A program made the translations under genes and the position numbers. Under the pieces are notes generated by a model, which did not search any database, was not told where the DNA came from, and saw nothing but the letters and a program-made list of their open reading frames with translations. Below are positions 41,494 through 51,847 of a stretch of DNA of 64,000 nucleotides, piece by piece. The stretch spans positions 33,140,001 through 33,204,000 of the forward strand of contig OX463824.1 of the NCBI GenBank assembly GCA_949825045.1, written 5' to 3'. The first letter of the stretch is position 1, and every line of letters starts with the position of its first letter. Source of the DNA: Argyresthia goedartella. Its lineage: Eukaryota; Arthropoda; Insecta; Lepidoptera; Argyresthiidae.

Positions 41494-42077
41494 TAAATTG
41501 TGCAGGCCTAAAAGAATGAAACGGCCTGTCTCCCCCCCCCCTCTATTGCTATGGGCCAAATTAGGTCCAAAAGTTGCCGGGTTCCTAAACACATTTACAT
41601 TATCATCACTTCCCGGACTTAATTTCTCCATCTGTACCAGTCCTGCCCTTAGCGCATTCTTATCTACAAAATGGCTCAACATTAATGTATTTCTAAGATG
41701 GGTTTGCAATCCTCTTAAAAACTGCGTTATAAAAATGTCATCTTTGGTAACTCTAGCCTTCCTCGCTAGGTCCCCTAAGTAATGGAAGTAGTCCAACAAA
41801 CTTCTTTTCTCTTGCTTGGCATTGTAGAACTTCTCTGCAAAGTCTGTGCTTCCAAATACTTCATTAAATTTATCCACCACCTCTTCAAATGTCTGGGCAC
41901 TGCCCCTAATTTCCCTAAAAAAATATAAGGCTTTTAAATACGAAGGAAATAATAATTTTACCTCCTCCGACGATATAAATTTCTTCCTTGATTCAGCATC
42001 TCTGAAGTCTTCTTAAAAGTCTTCAAAGGACTCCAGAGCACTCCCCGAAAAACAAGTTGACAAATCCTCCATCATAT
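41494..42077 (-). pseudogene. Gypsy-1 gag, N-terminal part
   Basis: Minus-strand text from about 42077 includes MEDLSTCFSGSALESFEDF, a stop, then SSEEVKLLFPSYLKALYFF and the main frame 41880-41479 with DKFNEVFGSTDFAEKFYNAK, EKRSLLDYFHYLGDLARKA and FITQFLRGLQTHLRNTLML. This is the capsid-like gag of gypsy elements, which packages RNA. A ten-base G tract (C tract on plus, near 41522-41531) is the site of a frameshift before the join to 36828. No CCHC knuckle is seen. Confidence 0.8.
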
Positions 42078-42383
42078 TATTAAAATTTAAATCTTCCCTA
42101 TAAATATTTTATGAAATTATTTCATAAATTTTTTCACAAAATGTCCCCTGCGATAAAAATCTTCCAACAATATTTTTCTATTCAATTCTTCACTCGCTTG
42201 GCAGGTCGAGGTAATTCCTAAATTAAAAACTTAAGTACAGAAATATACTTCCTTTCAATGTAGTTTCGATCCTTCCTCGATTCTTCAAGGTCTGGATCGA
42301 CGATCACTATTCTCTTCTATGACGTCACTTCTTATGACGTCACCTCTTATTTCTTATGAAGCGGTCTTCTTATATCTCCGGTT

Positions 42384-42401
42384 CGTTCGGCGCCTCCACC
42401 A
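42384..42401 (-). promoter_or_regulatory. Gypsy-1 primer-binding site
   Basis: On the plus strand the sequence TTCGGCGCCTCCACCA, like a tRNA 3' end with CCA, stops one base before the LTR at 42403. The element RNA therefore carries a TGGTGGAGGCGCC site directly after its 5' LTR. The tRNA is not identified. Confidence 0.65.
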
Positions 42402-42402
42402 A

Positions 42403-42668
42403 TGTAGGGTCCTAACCACTAGACGATCACGACCTATAATTGCCTGAACTGGATCGATAGCCATTAAGCTAATCCTAACTATCTAATTTACATCGGTCGC
42501 TGACCGAAGCCTAAGGTGAAGTGTGTCACATTGACTTTTCACATCAAAGCCTCTTTCTTTTTAAAATTACAAATTACGTAACAGTGTCAAAGCGAACACT
42601 CACTCTAAAGAGGCCCGTATACAATATTATCGCATAGACAAATATCGAACCTAACTATATACCTTACA
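42403..42668 (-). repeat. Gypsy-1 5' LTR (266 bp, internally deleted)
   Basis: It aligns to the 3' LTR at 26041-26257 with about four differences. It lacks about 90 bases present in the other LTR after ACCTATAATTGCCT. Confidence 0.87.
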
Positions 42669-42825
42669 GTACCTAGGTAAATACGTATCGAGCTGGGTTT
42701 TTGAGCGGAAAAGGGCGGAGGGGCTCACAGGCCTCTGATTGATAGGTTATAAAAGACGGAACAAAAATAATGGAAATTTGAGCTCTTTAGAGTGGACTGT
42801 ATTTAGAATAATAGGTGGGTTCAAA

Positions 42826-42839
42826 GGTTCGAAGGACCA
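42826..42839 (-). promoter_or_regulatory. BEL-1 primer-binding site
   Basis: On the plus strand GGTTCGAAGGACCA looks like a tRNA T-arm end plus CCA, five bases from the 5' LTR. The arrangement is the same as in BEL-2 at 32097-32110. Confidence 0.7.
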
Positions 42840-42844
42840 AAAAA

Positions 42845-43318
42845 TGTGACCGCTAAGGGTCGCAGGAATGCGACTGGCTGATGAGAATGGGAAAGTTTGA
42901 GATGAGCAGATGAGAAAATATGGGTTTGAGGTTAGATGGGAAGGTGGAGCAAGTGGTCAAGGTACCTGGACGGCGTCTTGGGGTATGTCAGCCTTCCTCG
43001 GTCTGCGACTGCAGGTTCAGCACCAGGGCCTGGATCCTCAAGGTCAGCAGAATGTAACACGTGGTATAGGGTTTCAACGTTGTACGTGCACGCACACTAT
43101 TCACCAGCGATGGATACACAGTTTATGCAGACAAGCATGAGAATCCGATGCGAAATGTGCCGACTGGTATTTAATTTCGAGCAGATAAATGCGCAGCGTT
43201 GCGAGCCGAGATTTCGTGTTCAAAACTTCAAGAAACTTCAAAGATGGCAACGATCCCCTCGCGAGATCGAAACTCTCTGGTTTCTCTGACTGCGCTGCGT
43301 TTCGTTTGTGCGTGAACA
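42845..43318 (-). repeat. BEL-1 5' LTR (474 bp)
   Basis: It matches 19371-20193 minus the LINE insert; plus-strand start TGTGACCGC and end GCGTGAACA; followed by the ATTAA duplication at 43319-43323. Confidence 0.88.
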
Positions 43319-43323
43319 ATTAA

Positions 43324-43785
43324 CATTAACAAGAATACATTTCGAAGACTTATCTCCCTATGCACTGTGTTGCCACTTCTTCCAGGAGATAAAATAGATG
43401 AAGGGTGGAATTATGTACTACAAGAGCGTGAATTCATAGGAAAGCATAAAGTCTGGAGTTATTCTTAATTTACATGAGAAAATTCTGGATGCCGAAAAAA
43501 TCTTTGTGGTTTCGCTTTGGTGAAAGGCATAGAACAATAAATGCTTATGAAGGTTGGAATGGAAACTTTAATAATTGTTTTAAAAGAAAGCCAGCGACAT
43601 TAACACATTGACTGAAAATATTTAAAAACGATGGGGTATTAAACGCCGTAAACGCACTAACCCAGTATAAGAAGAAACGGACAGAATTGGTCAATGAGCG
43701 AAATGCATATATTCTGTACGTACAAATGCAGCTCATTAATGGTGAAATAGGTGTACCATTGTTGTTAGAAAATTTGGGAATGTAA
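43324..43785 (+). pseudogene. MULE-type transposase, 3' part
   Basis: After the ATTAA duplication the frame continues the transposase of 18686-19370: ISLCTVLPLLPGDKIDEGW then NYVLQERE, a broken stretch, then RHRTINAYEGWNGNFNNCFK, an internal TGA, LKIFKNDGVLNAVNALTQYK, and a C-terminus ending LLLENLGM before TAA at 43783-43785. The LCTVLPLLP segment and the RT-N-EGW box are conserved near the end of MULE transposases. Frameshifts and stops show decay before or after the BEL-1 insertion. Confidence 0.72.
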
Positions 43786-43829
43786 ACTTTTTCGTTGATT
43801 CCCACTTGTTCAGTGGGACAGTTCATTTG

Positions 43830-43864
43830 ACTGAACTAGTGGGCCTTTTTCCCACTAGTTCAGT
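43830..43864 (+). terminator. Perfect 14-bp hairpin just after the MULE stop
   Basis: ACTGAACTAGTGGG pairs with CCCACTAGTTCAGT around a 7-base loop; a third related copy (CCCACTTGTTCAGTGGG) lies at 43801-43817. It is 45 bases after the stop. A terminator role is only a guess; it could also be a transposon end. Confidence 0.35.
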
Positions 43865-43896
43865 TTACTGAGATAAAGAATAATGATTAATAACTT

Positions 43897-44190
43897 ATAT
43901 CACGCTTCTTCCTAGGATGGGGTGGCAGGTGCAAAGCTTCACATAAATTACAATCTCCATGTTTTTATTGACAGGTGTCATGATTTTGACAGGTATTACT
44001 ACTTTTGACAGTTCTTTATTTCTGTTTATGTCAAAATAATGACACTTGTCAAAATAATGACACCTGAAAATTCATGACGCCTGTCAAAATCATGAAACCT
44101 GACAAAATCATGACACCTGTCAAAAAAAACAAAATGATAATTTATGTGAAGTTATGCCTCTGCCATCCCATCTGGGAAAATGCGTGATAT
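43897..44190. mobile_element. Long-armed MITE (about 294 bp)
   Basis: The arms are inverted repeats of roughly 100 bases with scattered differences: ATATCACGC..TTCC.AGATGGG.TGGCAG, CTTCACATAAATTA and GACAGGTGTCATGATTTTG on the left recur in complement on the right. The centre consists of tandem units resembling ATCATGACACCTGTCAAA (44036-44125). No open frame. The target duplication was not resolved. Confidence 0.75.
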
Positions 44191-45165
44191 CAAACCTTGT
44201 TGAATTTGTTTACTACTGTTAGTGTATCTTGAAATAAATAAATGATACTACAGTAATATGGTGAGTTTTAGTTTTTTAATGTATCAGTAGAACGTCATTT
44301 GTAATGTCATTTGTTTAGCAATCAAACCCGGACATTTTAATAAGTGTAGTTTTTAAAGGTACTAGCGATACACAAGCACAGAATACTTAATAATACTACG
44401 GACAGAAAGATCACTCCGCAAATACACTTACATCAATAGCTACTCTCGCTACGCGGCAATAAATCGCAATCAAGCTCGCACCTGCGCTACGTAAAATAAT
44501 CGCTAAACACCTACAGAATCGGTTGCCCCGCCCGTGCAGGCTAGATTGCGCCGCATCACGACGCCTGAGAGCTTCTTTTACTCTGACATCACAAGGTCGT
44601 CGTGTAAACTTCTGTTTCGCTTGATCACGGTAGGGTTACCTACGTGCGATTTGTGTTTGTGAATTTCAGTCCAATCTGTGTATGAGAGGTGTTATTAGTA
44701 CTTACTCAGGCTCTTGGCTAATTCTAAGGCTAGGTAGGTAAATTGTTTATACTGGGCCTAAAGTATTTACTTTTAGGTAAACAAAAAGATATTCAATTAA
44801 ATAGGAATCGAATTTCATTTGTGAACAATTCCTTTAGACACCCTAAAATGTTAGATACTCAAGTCATTGTAGTTGCAAACTTCACAGAAAAGTTGCTTAT
44901 GAGGAGTGGCTAGCGCGTGTCAAGGGACCGACATTCCTCTGACGCAGAGAGATAACGAAGCCAGCGCCGTATCACCCTCGGCTGCCAGCTTCCGCCCCAC
45001 GACGCACTATTTATTGGATGGTATCCGCCCATCAGGCGCAGACTGTTAGTAACAACAGAACGATCAACACGTGTACTAGAGCTATAATTTGTATCAATTA
45101 AGTAAAGTTGTAAAATTAATAAAATTCATTTTTAAAATCTACTCGTCGCACTTCATAAAATTAAC
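44191..45165. other. Stretch including the Gypsy-2 5' LTR; no gene seen
   Basis: The Gypsy-2 5' LTR must end at about 45163, next to the primer site, and probably begins between 44650 and 44960, but no second LTR was found to fix its start. The rest is AT-rich DNA without a recognisable frame. Confidence 0.5.
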
Positions 45166-45183
45166 TGGCGCCCAACGTGGGGC
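45166..45183 (+). promoter_or_regulatory. Gypsy-2 primer-binding site, tRNA-Lys type
   Basis: TGGCGCCCAACGTGGGGC is the classical primer site complementary to the 3' end of tRNA-Lys, used by many gypsy-group elements and retroviruses. Confidence 0.85.
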
Positions 45184-45590
45184 CCTGAAGAAAACAACTA
45201 CGCGTCTAGAAGAACTCTACGACTCGTCTTGCAGCTTCGACAGGGTCCCGCCGCACGAACCTTGAAGAATGAAGATTTCACTGGTCCTCATCATCGTGTA
45301 CATGTGAGTAGATACTGTCGATCTTATCCTCGTCCCCCCCCTCGTCCCCTGAGATAACTGGACTGACTGATAGGAGACAGATACTTTAATACTTTAACTT
45401 TCGTTTGACCGACTACTCGACTGACGAAATTAAAGCCCCTTGCGATACAAACTTACTCTAGTGATTAACTGCCGACCGTCATTTGTTGTTAAACCAAAAC
45501 GGAATTATTCCCAGTAATCGAACCAAAAAGGAATTCGATCTGGCCCAATACATTAAGCCTAGCATTTTAAGTTTAAAAGGAAATAAAAAG

Positions 45591-46730
45591 ATGGCACAGC
45601 CAAATCAAAATAACCCAGTCAACGATCCCAATAGAAATGTAGAAAAATCTTTAATTTTAGATTACGATGGTAGTGAAAACAAGACCATATCGTTTATTAG
45701 ATCAGTAGATTTATTTCTAATGCTACATGCACGAGTATCAGATGACGTTAAGTTTAGAATAATCTTAGGAAAACTGACAGGAGCCGCACAGGACTTCCTG
45801 TTACAACTCGCACAGATACCCGGAAATTGGGCAGAGCTAAAACCATTACTGTTCCATCGATTTAAAACCCGTTAAAACCTCAGTGACATCCAATCTGAAA
45901 TAGAACGTCTAGCTAAGACACCCCATGAAACCTATGCTGATTATATTGTCAGACTGGAAACGCTTCAAAGCGAGGGACAGTTTCTCAGTGTCGATGCAGG
46001 AGTAATCGACATGCTCAAATCCGCTTGCAAACAAAACTTATCCTCCCACCTTCCATTAGCCCTCAGAGGCAGTGTGGTAAAAGACACCTGGGAAGACGTA
46101 ATTAACATGGTAAAGCTTCTTGAGGAGCAAGGAGACCTTAACTTCACGCCACGAACTAATAACACACCTCCGACCAACGTGTATAGAGCACCTGTAGTAA
46201 ACGCATCGCGACCACATTACCCGATGCCCTCACCCATGTCTCGCCCTCAGCTACATCCGCAAGCTCCGCAACGCCACGCATACCCGCCATCACCATTCAG
46301 TGCCAGAGTAAGAGCACAAGCGCTTAATACTCCACAACAATACCTTCCGCGAAATAACGCCCCAAGAAACGTTCCGTATCAGGCGTTTCAACAGCAACCC
46401 CGTCCATCTAACAACATATCATACATAACTAACCCGCCACAATACAGAGCCCCTGACGTCAGTATGCGTACCGCCCCCCAACCAATTGTTCCGTTGAAAA
46501 GGTCTAGAGATAACAATTATCACGTCCCGGATATCCACGACATTGATCCTTCTGAGTACGATAACATTGACCCGTCAGGATGCGATAACTCTAACGGACA
46601 TCAACAACATCCCCCGGATGCGAATAACCAACATCCTGAGTATGATAAAAACATTGAATCACCGGACGAATATATTGAACAACAAGATGGAAATTTTTAC
46701 GAACCATACCAACCCCCGAATTTAATTTAG
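45591..46730 (+). pseudogene. Gypsy-2 gag
   Basis: ATG 45591 (MAQPNQNN) is preferred over 45483 because the family text starts there. It contains LDYDGSENKTISFIRSVDLFLML, VKFRIILGKLTGAAQDFLLQL, a TAA at 45873, then ETYADYIVRLETLQSEGQFL and LSSHLPLALRGSVV, followed by a Pro/Asn/Gln-rich tail (46150-46730) with no zinc knuckle. A single nonsense codon separates the halves, which are in different listed frames but read continuously. It would form the virus-like particle. Confidence 0.8.
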
Positions 46731-46759
46731 CACACATACAGTCACTGCCCTACATTAAA

Positions 46760-48517
46760 ATGCCTAACATGAATACTAAGGCCCTCATCGATACTGGAAG
46801 TCATCGTTCATTTATAACACAATCATTAGCCGAACATCTTGTGCACTATCAGACCGCATCATTCTGCCCCGAACCTTTTATAGTAGCAACCGCAAACAAT
46901 AAAACAATTCATAACGGTAAAATACGAATACCTGTCAACTACTTGTTACCCGTTCAAGACACACAGCTGATAGATTTGTACCTACTGGACTTCTCAAGTA
47001 CTTATGACATATTAATAGGATGGGACTTACTTTCCCAACATGTTAACACCATTGACTTAGGACAAAACCAACTAAAAGCCCACACCTTCGAAATACCCTT
47101 GTATCATATCGCGTGTAAAGACGATATTGAAATAATTACCGATCAATATAAAAACCTCTTCACTGACGTCTCTAAGACTTCGTACCCACATGCTCGCCAT
47201 GAAATAAAACTTTTAGATGAAGATCCAATTTACCAACGTCACTACAGGTTACCCGAAATACAAAGACGTGAAGTCACCCGTCAAATCGACGAAATGATGA
47301 AGAATGGAATTATCCAACCTTTGGACTCCCCTTGGTCAAGTCCTGCACACCTAGTTGAAAAAAAAAGCACAGACATGAAAAAGAAATGGCGAATGGTCAT
47401 CGGCTACCGCAAACTCAATGAAAAAACTCGTTCAGATAAATACCCCCTTCCGAATATCGAAGATATATTTTCCAAACTGAATGGATCCAAAGTGTTCAGC
47501 ACTCTGGACTTCACAGCTGGTTATCACCAGATCTTAATGGACCCCCAGTCTATACCCCTAACAGCCTTCTCTACACCCAATGGACATTATGAGTACCTCC
47601 GAATGCCATTTGGACTCAAAAATGCCCCTGCTACCTTCCAACGCGCTATGAATACAATCCTCAGAGAACATCTAGATGCTAACGAATGCTTAGTATACCT
47701 AGATGACATCATAGTTCATGCACCTGACACTCGAACACATCATCAACGACTCCAAAAGGTTTTAGACACCCTTTCCCAAGCTAACTTGAAAGTTAACAAA
47801 AGTAAATGTATCTTTGCACAAAGACAAGTATCCTTCCTAGGACATGTTCTAACCGAGAATGGATTACAACCAGATGAGAAAAAGATAAAAACCATTCAAA
47901 ACTACCCCATTCCTAAAACCGTGAAATAAATCAAATCTTTCCTGGGACTTGTATCCTACTATCGTAAATTCATACCGCGATTGTCACACATCACTAAACC
48001 ACTAACCAATGCCACTAAGAAGGGAGTGCGAATCGACATCACCGACCCCGCCTATAGAGAAGCTTTCCTGAAGAGTAAAAAACTCCTCAGCAATCCACCA
48101 GTTCTTGCATACCCTGATTTTGACCAAGAGTTCTGTTTCACCACCGATGCTAGTGATATAGCATTAGGAGCAGTAATATCACAAAACAACCGACCCATAG
48201 CGTACGCTTCACGTACACTGAGTGACTGTGAAAGAAAATACAGCACAATCGAAAAAGAACTACTTGCGATCATATACGCTACAACCCAGTTCAGACCCTA
48301 TATATATGGAAGAACATTCACTCTAGAAACCGATCATCAACCACTAATATGGTTGTCCAAATTAAAAGAGCCTAACGCACGACTAAACAGATGGAAGTTA
48401 CGACTCCAAGAGTACGATTACAAGATCCAATATCGTAAAGGGTCCACTAATCATGTTGCCGACGCTCTCTCGAGTAGAGATCCATCACACCAATTGCGCC
48501 ACTGTACACAGCAATAA
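46760..48517 (+). pseudogene. Gypsy-2 protease, reverse transcriptase and RNase H
   Basis: Protease: ALIDTGSHRSFI near residue 10 and YDILIGWDLLSQH near 90. Reverse transcriptase: HYRLPEIQRREVTRQIDEMM, SSPAHLVEKKS, WRMVIGYRKLNEKT (Gly where Asp is usual), LDFTAGYHQI, MPFGLKNAPATFQRAMN, catalytic YLDDIIVHA (47697-47723) and VSFLGHVLTENGL. A TAA at 47927-47929 interrupts just before IKSFLGLVSYYRKFIPRLS. RNase H follows with TTDASDIALGAVISQ, YSTIEKELLAIIYA, TDHQPLIWLSKL and NHVADALSSR. Only one stop and one substitution at a conserved position separate it from an intact gene. Confidence 0.9.
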
Positions 48518-48917
48518 TGATGACTCATCCACGGGATTTATAATTAAGCCCGCTCACCCACCATATAGAATGAACAGAATATTCGTCTCACAAGCCAACA
48601 CATACAGCATGACACATGTAAATAAGAATAACTCTACATACGACTACAAATTACGTGTAACCCCACAGAACGCCGAAAACGAATTCAAACGATTCCTCAT
48701 TGAACACTGTCCGCCGAAATGTTATGCCATTGTGTTTGAAGAAACCTCCTTAGGAGAACGCCTTAGCGAAACTTATCGAAAACACATAAATACCACACTT
48801 GTTCGAATTGTTTGGTTCACTTATATAAAAATAGAATTACGATCAGAAGAACAAATCATGGAAGTTATTAAAGAGCGTCATCTCAAGTTTGAGAGACACT
48901 GTTTAATTATCCGAAGG
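48453..48917 (+). pseudogene. Gypsy-2 linker between RNase H and integrase
   Basis: This frame is shifted relative to RNase H. It reads through a poorly conserved stretch (KLRVTPQNAENEFKRFLIE, YAIVFEETSLGERLSETYR, LKFERHCLII) typical of the region before the integrase zinc domain in insect gypsy elements. It is cut by BEL-3 at about 48917. Confidence 0.6.
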
Positions 48918-49469
48918 AATCCGAAGGGGGTGTGCCTTTGCCAGCACGTGGGAGAAAAGAAGTGATGAAATTTGTTACTGACCTTTGTCTCCGTAGACAG
49001 GAAATCGAAAGCTCGATTCGAGACAGGAATTCGGGAAAGGGGCACAGTTTGGGATAGGATATGGATTGAATCCTTGCCGTCGTTTCGCTGTCGCTGCCCG
49101 ACGCTGCCGCCGGCCGACACGTGGAATCGCCGTCCGATACGACGATTTTCAATCTACAGGGATCACTTGACCGCTGACGCGAATCTACTTATTTCCCGAC
49201 GATGTAGATGATTAACACTCCGACCAGGCCCGACGCCTGTATTTAGTAATTGGTACACCGAAATACCATCATTGGCACGAGGCCCGAGCAGACATGTTGT
49301 TTGTCTCCCGACGAGACAAGAGCAAGAGTAAAGATAACCTCCAATTTTACATCTCGTTCCAGTACGAGTGACAGCTGCTAGTTCCGTTTTCGCTAGTGAT
49401 GTGCCGATTACTCGCGATCGATTCGCGCAACAAAAAACCGGTGCGTTTCCGAAGCATAAATATTAAACA
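48918..49469 (-). repeat. BEL-3 3' LTR
   Basis: It is almost identical to 54371-54921 apart from scattered substitutions and one-base indels, for example in the CTCGTTCCAGTACGAG segment. In element sense it begins TGTTTAATATT. Confidence 0.88.
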
Positions 49470-49500
49470 GTCACCCGCCCGGACAGGCCCGAACCTGTCC

Positions 49501-51642
49501 CTAATCAATAGGAAGGCGAGAAAGTGTTGCGACCGCTCTCTTGAGGACCGAGTCCCCCACCTTGACATCTGCTGATCGAGGCGTGCCATCCCGACCCGGG
49601 TACAAATTGACGATCCGTCCTCGTCTCCATCTCAATGATGGCAGGTTCGCATCCTTAATCAGCACCAAATCACCGACTTGAGGGGGGCTCGTCCGGTCAG
49701 TCCACTTAAGGCGCTGCTGCAAGATGTGCAAGTACTCAAGGGACCACCGTTTCCAAAAATCTTGAGCCATCTGCTGCAACATCTGCCACCTAGTTAACCG
49801 ACTTAACTTAACATCACCGAATGGGTATTCTGGCAGGGCGTTAAGGGGCTGACCTATCAGGAAGTGACCCGGCGTCAACGCTTCCAAATCATTTGGATCC
49901 GAACTGAGCGGGCACAACGGACGCGAGTTCAGTATCATTTCAATTTTACAGAACAGCGTCGCAAGCTCTTCAAAGCGTAGAGAGGTCTCACCGATGATCC
50001 TCGTCAGGTGCGACTTAGCCGATTTAACCGCAGCCTCAAATATTCCTCCCCAAGGACATCCCGGCGGACTGAAAACCCATTCAATCCCTCGTCGGGAGCA
50101 AGCCGTACCGATGGCGTCCTGGTTACCGTTCAGGAATTGAGTGACCTCCTGCAGATATCGCCTGGCTCCGACAAAATTTGTGCCGTTGTCCGAACGGATT
50201 AATGTCGGGAGGCCCCTTCGTGAGACGAACCGATCCAGACAAGCGATAAATGCCTCCGTAGTGAGGTCACTGACCACCTCCAAGTGGACTGCCTTCGTGG
50301 CCAAGCACACGAAGACGCACAGGTATGCCTTCACTAATCTGGCGTTCCGTAGCTGTGAAGACTTGACCATGAATGGTCCCGCGAAATCCGTTCCGACACC
50401 CGCAAAGGGCCGGATTTCGTTAACCCTATCCGAGGGCAAATCGCCCATCTGGGGCTGCATCGTAGCCGCCTTGGCCCGATAACAAGGCAGGCACCGAAAT
50501 ACGACGCTACGCACTAAGCGTCTTCCCGATAGAATCCAGAACTCGCGCTGGAGAAACGCCATCAAGGTGTGGCATCCGATATGCCCATTCCGAATGTGTC
50601 GATCCTGTATCAACAGTTCGACCAACTTCCCTTTCCTAGGGAGTAACAACGGGTGGCGAGCCGCATAAGGCAGGTTGGCATTCCGCAGCCGACCTCCTAC
50701 CCTCAGCAGTCCTTGAGGGTCAATAAACGGGTTGAGCCGAGCCACAGCTCCCTTCAGTTGGACGCGTCCGCGACTCAGAATGTCCAATTCGGACTTAAAG
50801 TGCACCGTCTGCACGTTCCGTACCAATGCGAACAACGCATGGTTCCGTTCCCGTGGTGTCAGGACCTGTGTCCGCACTCGTTGCGCCTCAGAATTCCGAC
50901 AATTCCGCGCAAATCGGCAGATCCAGGCGGTCACATTGACCAGCTTGTCGAGCGAGCTGTACCGTTCCAGCAGGCTGAACTCCTCTTCCGGCTCTGGTTG
51001 TGTCGTACAGACACCGACTGTCAAGGCGCCGTTCGCCGTGGTAACGCGTGGACTCATTGGCCAATCCGATTCGGCTTGAGTCAACCATTTTGGACCCCAC
51101 CACAAGGGATGTCCAACCAACTCCGGAGCGTGACACAATCGACCTGACCTTAGGCGACCAGTATTGTTCCGATAAAACTGTTCACACTCTTCTTCAACCG
51201 GGTCTAACCGGCGGACCGTAGGTGGTTCCTCCACCTCCCAAAACTTCTGTATCACCTCCGAGAGTACAGAACCGAATAAGGGACTACGAGTCGCTAGGCG
51301 TGGGGCAGCCGGCATGACCGGACCCATTACCGCATGGCCCAGTCTGGTGTTGACCGAAACCAGACCAGTCGCCTGCAACACGTGGACACCTGGCACTAAC
51401 AGGTATCCCAAGGCATCGACACCCAATAAAATGTCTACTGGGCCCGGAATATCGAACTCCGGGTCAGCCAGTGACAACCCAGCGACCAACTGTCGCACTG
51501 AGGGCGACAACCGTACGTGAGGGTGTGAGCCCATCACATTAGGCATGACTAATGCCGTGACCGTCAGATTCACCGATGAATCCACCCGTGACGAGAGTAA
51601 TCCGACATACTCACTTAACGGAACCGACTTCCGTGTTCCCAA
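49501..51642 (-). CDS. BEL-3 protease end fused to RNase H end and complete integrase
   Basis: The frame of 713 codons is uninterrupted. Residues about 60-140 are the protease C-terminal part (DIPGPVDILLGVDALGYLLV, GHAVMGPV). At about residues 185-200, text from the start of reverse transcriptase (EEECEQFYRNNTGRLRSGR) passes straight into APELVGHPLWWGPKWLTQ, normally found after RNase H, so the whole reverse transcriptase and RNase H are deleted in frame. Integrase follows: HPLLLPRKGKLVELLIQDRH, CLPCYRAKA, TDFAGPFMVKSS, IRSDNGTNFVGA, GGIFEAAVKSAKSHL (D-D-E present), and a DUF5641-like end with LTRWQMLQQMAQDFWKRW and GDLVLIKD. Such an integrase could in principle act on other BEL cDNAs. Confidence 0.9.
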   Translation of the reverse strand: MGTRKSVPLSEYVGLLSSRVDSSVNLTVTALVMPNVMGSHPHVRLSPSVRQLVAGLSLADPEFDIPGPVDILLGVDALGYLLVPGVHVLQATGLVSVNTRLGHAVMGPVMPAAPRLATRSPLFGSVLSEVIQKFWEVEEPPTVRRLDPVEEECEQFYRNNTGRLRSGRLCHAPELVGHPLWWGPKWLTQAESDWPMSPRVTTANGALTVGVCTTQPEPEEEFSLLERYSSLDKLVNVTAWICRFARNCRNSEAQRVRTQVLTPRERNHALFALVRNVQTVHFKSELDILSRGRVQLKGAVARLNPFIDPQGLLRVGGRLRNANLPYAARHPLLLPRKGKLVELLIQDRHIRNGHIGCHTLMAFLQREFWILSGRRLVRSVVFRCLPCYRAKAATMQPQMGDLPSDRVNEIRPFAGVGTDFAGPFMVKSSQLRNARLVKAYLCVFVCLATKAVHLEVVSDLTTEAFIACLDRFVSRRGLPTLIRSDNGTNFVGARRYLQEVTQFLNGNQDAIGTACSRRGIEWVFSPPGCPWGGIFEAAVKSAKSHLTRIIGETSLRFEELATLFCKIEMILNSRPLCPLSSDPNDLEALTPGHFLIGQPLNALPEYPFGDVKLSRLTRWQMLQQMAQDFWKRWSLEYLHILQQRLKWTDRTSPPQVGDLVLIKDANLPSLRWRRGRIVNLYPGRDGTPRSADVKVGDSVLKRAVATLSRLPID

Positions 51643-51847
51643 TTCCCCGAATGGAATGTGGATACTCCCTTACCGAAATGCCCAACCGTCTTACAAGGTT
51701 GCACGAGACTAAGCACCCCTGGGCCCCCGAGTCCAATAGTGCTCGTGCTACACAAGATTTGCCGTCCGAACTCCACGCTATCACCGAGGCGGTGGGGAGC
51801 ACGACCGTCTGTGGAGTGGCGGCACCCTGTAAGTGGGCGGCGTGTCC
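51611..51847 (-). pseudogene. BEL-3 protease active-site region, beyond the gag stop
   Basis: In the same frame as gag, directly after its UAG stop (51848-51850), the text TASVIAWSSDGKSC and ALLDSGAQGCLVSCNLV is a Pao-type retropepsin active site. The frame shifts at about 51630 into the 713-codon ORF. UAG followed by GGA might permit read-through, but a simple nonsense mutation is equally likely. Confidence 0.75.

Larger units (their letters stand above)
25902..42668 (-). mobile_element. Ty3/gypsy retrotransposon Gypsy-1, split by BEL-2 and a LINE
   Basis: The LTRs are 25902-26257 (3') and 42403-42668 (5', shortened by an internal deletion of about 90 bases). They differ at about 4 of 217 positions in the part aligned by eye. 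GTAC flanks the pair directly (25898-25901 and 42669-42672). A primer site ending in CCA abuts the 5' LTR, and a polypurine tract (GAAAGGAAGGGGGAA in element sense) abuts the 3' LTR. Gag, protease, reverse transcriptase, RNase H and integrase follow in gypsy order on the minus strand. About 1.3 kb of non-coding DNA lies between integrase and the 3' LTR, with no env frame. Without the two insertions the element is about 6.5 kb. Confidence 0.87.
19371..43318 (-). mobile_element. BEL/Pao retrotransposon BEL-1, split by Gypsy-1
   Basis: LTRs of matching sequence lie at 19371-20193 (3' LTR, itself holding a LINE fragment) and 42845-43318 (5' LTR). ATTAA directly flanks the pair (19366-19370 and 43319-43323). 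LTR ends are TG..CA in element sense. A tRNA-like primer site lies five bases inside the 5' LTR, and pol ends 22 bases before the 3' LTR. Gag (24971-23841) and pol (23800-20216) are in the minus strand. The leader between primer site and gag is interrupted by Gypsy-1 (25902-42668). Without Gypsy-1 and the LINE piece the element is about 6.8 kb. Both LTRs also share the MULE target, whose reading frame continues outside on each side. Confidence 0.87.

Noticed and set aside
42845..43318. A solo LTR of an unknown element
   Set aside because: ATTAA on its right matches the left flank of 19371-20193, and a BEL gag-pol lies between; both are LTRs of BEL-1.
44036..44125. A CRISPR-like repeat array (TGACACCTGTCAAAAT units)
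   Set aside because: Units are adjacent, imperfect and without unique spacers, and form the centre of an inverted-repeat element in a eukaryotic genome.
50653..51147. Plus-strand ORFs of 113-164 codons over BEL-3
   Set aside because: They are shadows of the GC-rich minus-strand gag and pol frames.
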